Positions 62,332 through 64,000 of a stretch of 64,000 bases of DNA are shown here, one piece after another. Source of the DNA: a virus. The position numbers and the translations under genes were made by a program. The stretch is from positions 38,229-102,228 of IMG/VR virus record IMGVR_UViG_3300036770_001972; one strand, written 5' to 3'. The number at the start of each line of letters is the position of its first letter. Position 1 is the first letter of the stretch. The notes beneath the pieces were generated by a model that saw nothing but the letters and a program-made list of their open reading frames with translations, was not told where the DNA came from and searched no databases.

Positions 62332-64000
62332 GTGAAGTTCAAGCCCCCGACGAATCCATAAATCGTAGTTCCCGCGTCAGGAGTGACAAACGAAACGACA
62401 TCGATTCCGCTGCTCGACAGCACGGGCTTGATGCCACCAGGCCACTTGATGTTTCCACCCCATGCGGTCATGCCCGTGCCCGACATGAGACCGCCGTTGG
62501 TCACAATCAGGGTCACGGATGCAGCACCCGAGGAAGGTGCATCCGTGAAGTATATTGCCGTGGTTCCTGTCGCGCCCGTGCCCACGCCCGTGAGCGTCTG
62601 CACCTGACCGTTGGCGAAACTGATGTTTGCTGTGCGGAGAGAGCCATTTGCATAGACACCCTCGTTGACGATCTTGGTACCATAGATGGTTGTTGTATCG
62701 GATGCGGCATTGCCAAGAGTCGTGTTTCCATTGACTACAACATTGCTATTGAATGTTGCGCCCGACGAGACAAACAAAGCACTAGCCGAAAGACCATAAC
62801 CTATGGTCGCTGCTGCATCACAATTGAACTGCGTTGCATAAAGGGAGATCGTGCTGTTACCGTCATATACTTCAAGATAAGTATTGTTTCCACCATAGTT
62901 TCCATCAAAGTCACCGATGGTGATTGCATTGCCCGCATTTTGAGTGAGTCTAAGATTTGAAGAAGCAAGAGCAGAGACGAAGTTGTCAATTCCTGGTGTA
63001 ATCTGAATGCGTCTACTGCCACTTCCGATTGTCAGAGTTTCTGTCGCCGTGGTATAGTACAATCCATTGTCTGCTGAGAGAGATCCCGATGCATTGAATT
63101 GAATTTGGGTATCTGCACCCGCAGCACCTGTGGTTTGATACGCAGATGCAAGACTTACCGCACCATTAGATACCGTAAAGTAAGTGGAGTTGAAAGACGC
63201 AACGCCAGTTACAGAGGTTGTTGCCAAGCGATTGGTTACTACCGTGTTTCCGAGAACTAGGCTAGAGCCACCATCACCCGTGAGTGATACATTTCCTGTC
63301 AAACCATTGAACGAAGTGACACCGATGTTGTACAGGGTATCTGTCTTGCCTGATGTGGCAATACCGATTCCTGATCCCGCAACGGTAATGACTGTGTCGC
63401 CTGTGGCTTGATATGCAGCAGCAAGACTTACAGCACCATTCGACACCGTAAAGTAAGTGGAGTTGAAAGATGCCACACCAGTTGCGGCAGTAGTCGCAAT
63501 ACGATTAGTTACTACCGTGTTTCCGAGAACTAGGCTAGAGCCACCATCACCCGTAAAAGATATGTTCCCAGTTAGACTGTTGAACGAGGTGACACCAATG
63601 TTGTACAGAGTATCTGTCTTGCCTGATGTGGCGATGCCGATCCCCGATCCCGCGACTGTGATGACTGTATCTCCTGTAGCCTGATAGGCAGCAGCAAGAT
63701 CAATATGTCCCGTTGTCGTTGCCGTGAAGCGGACATTGTTGAACGAAGCGACACCTGTAACAGCCGTGGTTGCAAGTCTTGCACCTAAAGTAGTTGTGGT
63801 TCCCGAGACGGTGTGGAGGATTGCTCCTGAACCAGTTAGGGAGACATTTCCAGTAAATCCGTTGAAACTTGTAACACCGATATTGTATAGGGTATCAGTC
63901 TTACCCGATGTGGCAATACCGATTCCTGATCCCGCAACGGTAATGACTGTGTCGCCTGTGGCTTGATATGCAGCAAGGAGATCTACATTGCCAGTAGCAG
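62328..64000 (-). CDS. Large fiber with tandem ~91-residue repeats, N-terminus outside window
   Basis: The frame is open from the right edge down to 62328 (about 556 residues); a GTG at 63476 is internal, not a start. The N-terminal visible part has at least three repeats of about 273 bp (91 residues): ASFNSTYFTVSNGAVSLAAA, then VITVAGSGIGIATSGKTDTL and YNIGVTSFNGLTGNVSLTG. The C-terminal 250 residues are non-repeated, beta-rich and end in SSGIDVVSFVTPDAGTTIYG. Part of the repeat recurs in the fiber at 54.8 kb. The product is a fiber shaft with a C-terminal domain next to a Gly-rich tip gene. Confidence 0.8.
   Translation of the reverse strand, partial: ATGNVDLLAAYQATGDTVITVAGSGIGIATSGKTDTLYNIGVTSFNGFTGNVSLTGSGAILHTVSGTTTTLGARLATTAVTGVASFNNVRFTATTTGHIDLAAAYQATGDTVITVAGSGIGIATSGKTDTLYNIGVTSFNSLTGNISFTGDGGSSLVLGNTVVTNRIATTAATGVASFNSTYFTVSNGAVSLAAAYQATGDTVITVAGSGIGIATSGKTDTLYNIGVTSFNGLTGNVSLTGDGGSSLVLGNTVVTNRLATTSVTGVASFNSTYFTVSNGAVSLASAYQTTGAAGADTQIQFNASGSLSADNGLYYTTATETLTIGSGSRRIQITPGIDNFVSALASSNLRLTQNAGNAITIGDFDGNYGGNNTYLEVYDGNSTISLYATQFNCDAAATIGYGLSASALFVSSGATFNSNVVVNGNTTLGNAASDTTTIYGTKIVNEGVYANGSLRTANISFANGQVQTLTGVGTGATGTTAIYFTDAPSSGAASVTLIVTNGGLMSGTGMTAWGGNIKWPGGIKPVLSSSGIDVVSFVTPDAGTTIYGFVGGLNFT
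63120..64000. repeat. Tandem 273-bp repeats inside a fiber gene
   Basis: Near-identical blocks recur with steps of about 273 and 270-282 bp (for example GTTGAA-GA(C/T)GC at 63194, 63467 and 63737), with further partial copies at both ends. They encode ~91-residue shaft repeats and could recombine to change fiber length. Confidence 0.85.

Overview
The window is a piece of a contractile-tailed, T4-type double-stranded DNA phage genome. The evidence is a nearly complete T4-style baseplate, tail and late-transcription gene set: gp4, gp5, gp6, gp8-like, gp25, gp26, gp27-like, gp29-like tape measure, gp32, gp33, gp46, gp47, gp48, gp53, gp54-like, gp55, UvsW, UvsY and a PAAR tip. Several features resemble the marine T4-like branch (cyanophage and pelagiphage type) rather than coliphage T4: a DUF4815-like giant virion protein, a class II (B12-dependent) ribonucleotide reductase, Sm-like small proteins, a RecB-like exonuclease, a RuvC-like nuclease, and collagen-like fibers. 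No photosynthesis genes, tRNA genes, integrase or CRISPR array were seen, so the host cannot be named. All family assignments come from reading the sequence; no database search was run.

Layout. (1) 1-28.1 kb, minus strand: two collar-type fibers, a glycosyltransferase, the giant DUF4815-like protein, wedge proteins (gp8-, gp7-like, gp6, gp25), a membrane GAF-like protein, the PAAR tip, gp5 and gp27-like hub, gp53 and the gp48 tube cap. (2) 28.2-34.0 kb, plus strand: gp4 head completion, a conserved assembly protein, gp54-like, gp26 with a candidate -1 frameshift extension, and the tape measure. (3) 34.0-38.5 kb, mostly minus: gp32, gp33, exonuclease, zinc ribbon, Pyr_excise-like and RuvC-like genes. 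(4) 38.6-45.2 kb, plus: UvsY, UvsW, Sm-like, gp55, gp47, an inactive trypsin-fold protein and a second Sm-like protein. (5) 45.2-54.8 kb, minus: gp46, a 37-residue membrane protein, two large Cys-rich proteins, a zincin, a DUF1360-like membrane protein and NrdJ. (6) 54.8-64 kb, minus: a second fiber/adhesin locus with collagen-like fibers, shared C-terminal tip modules, a methyltransferase, a glycine-rich tip protein and a fiber with tandem ~91-residue repeats that runs off the right end.

Regulation. Consensus-like sigma70 promoters (TTGACA-N16/17-TATACT type) precede gp32, the 37.4 kb operon, gp46, nrdJ, uvsY and gp55. A recurring (C/A)TAAATA motif lies just upstream of many starts and fits a gp55/gp33-type late promoter; in five cases it sits only 6-7 nt from the ATG with no ribosome-binding site, which suggests nearly leaderless messages.

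The most notable observations are a slippery heptamer with an internal Shine-Dalgarno-like sequence at the end of gp26, directly before the tape measure gene; a gp4 gene whose conserved N-terminus seems to begin at ATC; a phased GTACT array upstream of gp55; and a trypsin-like protein with its catalytic His and Ser replaced.
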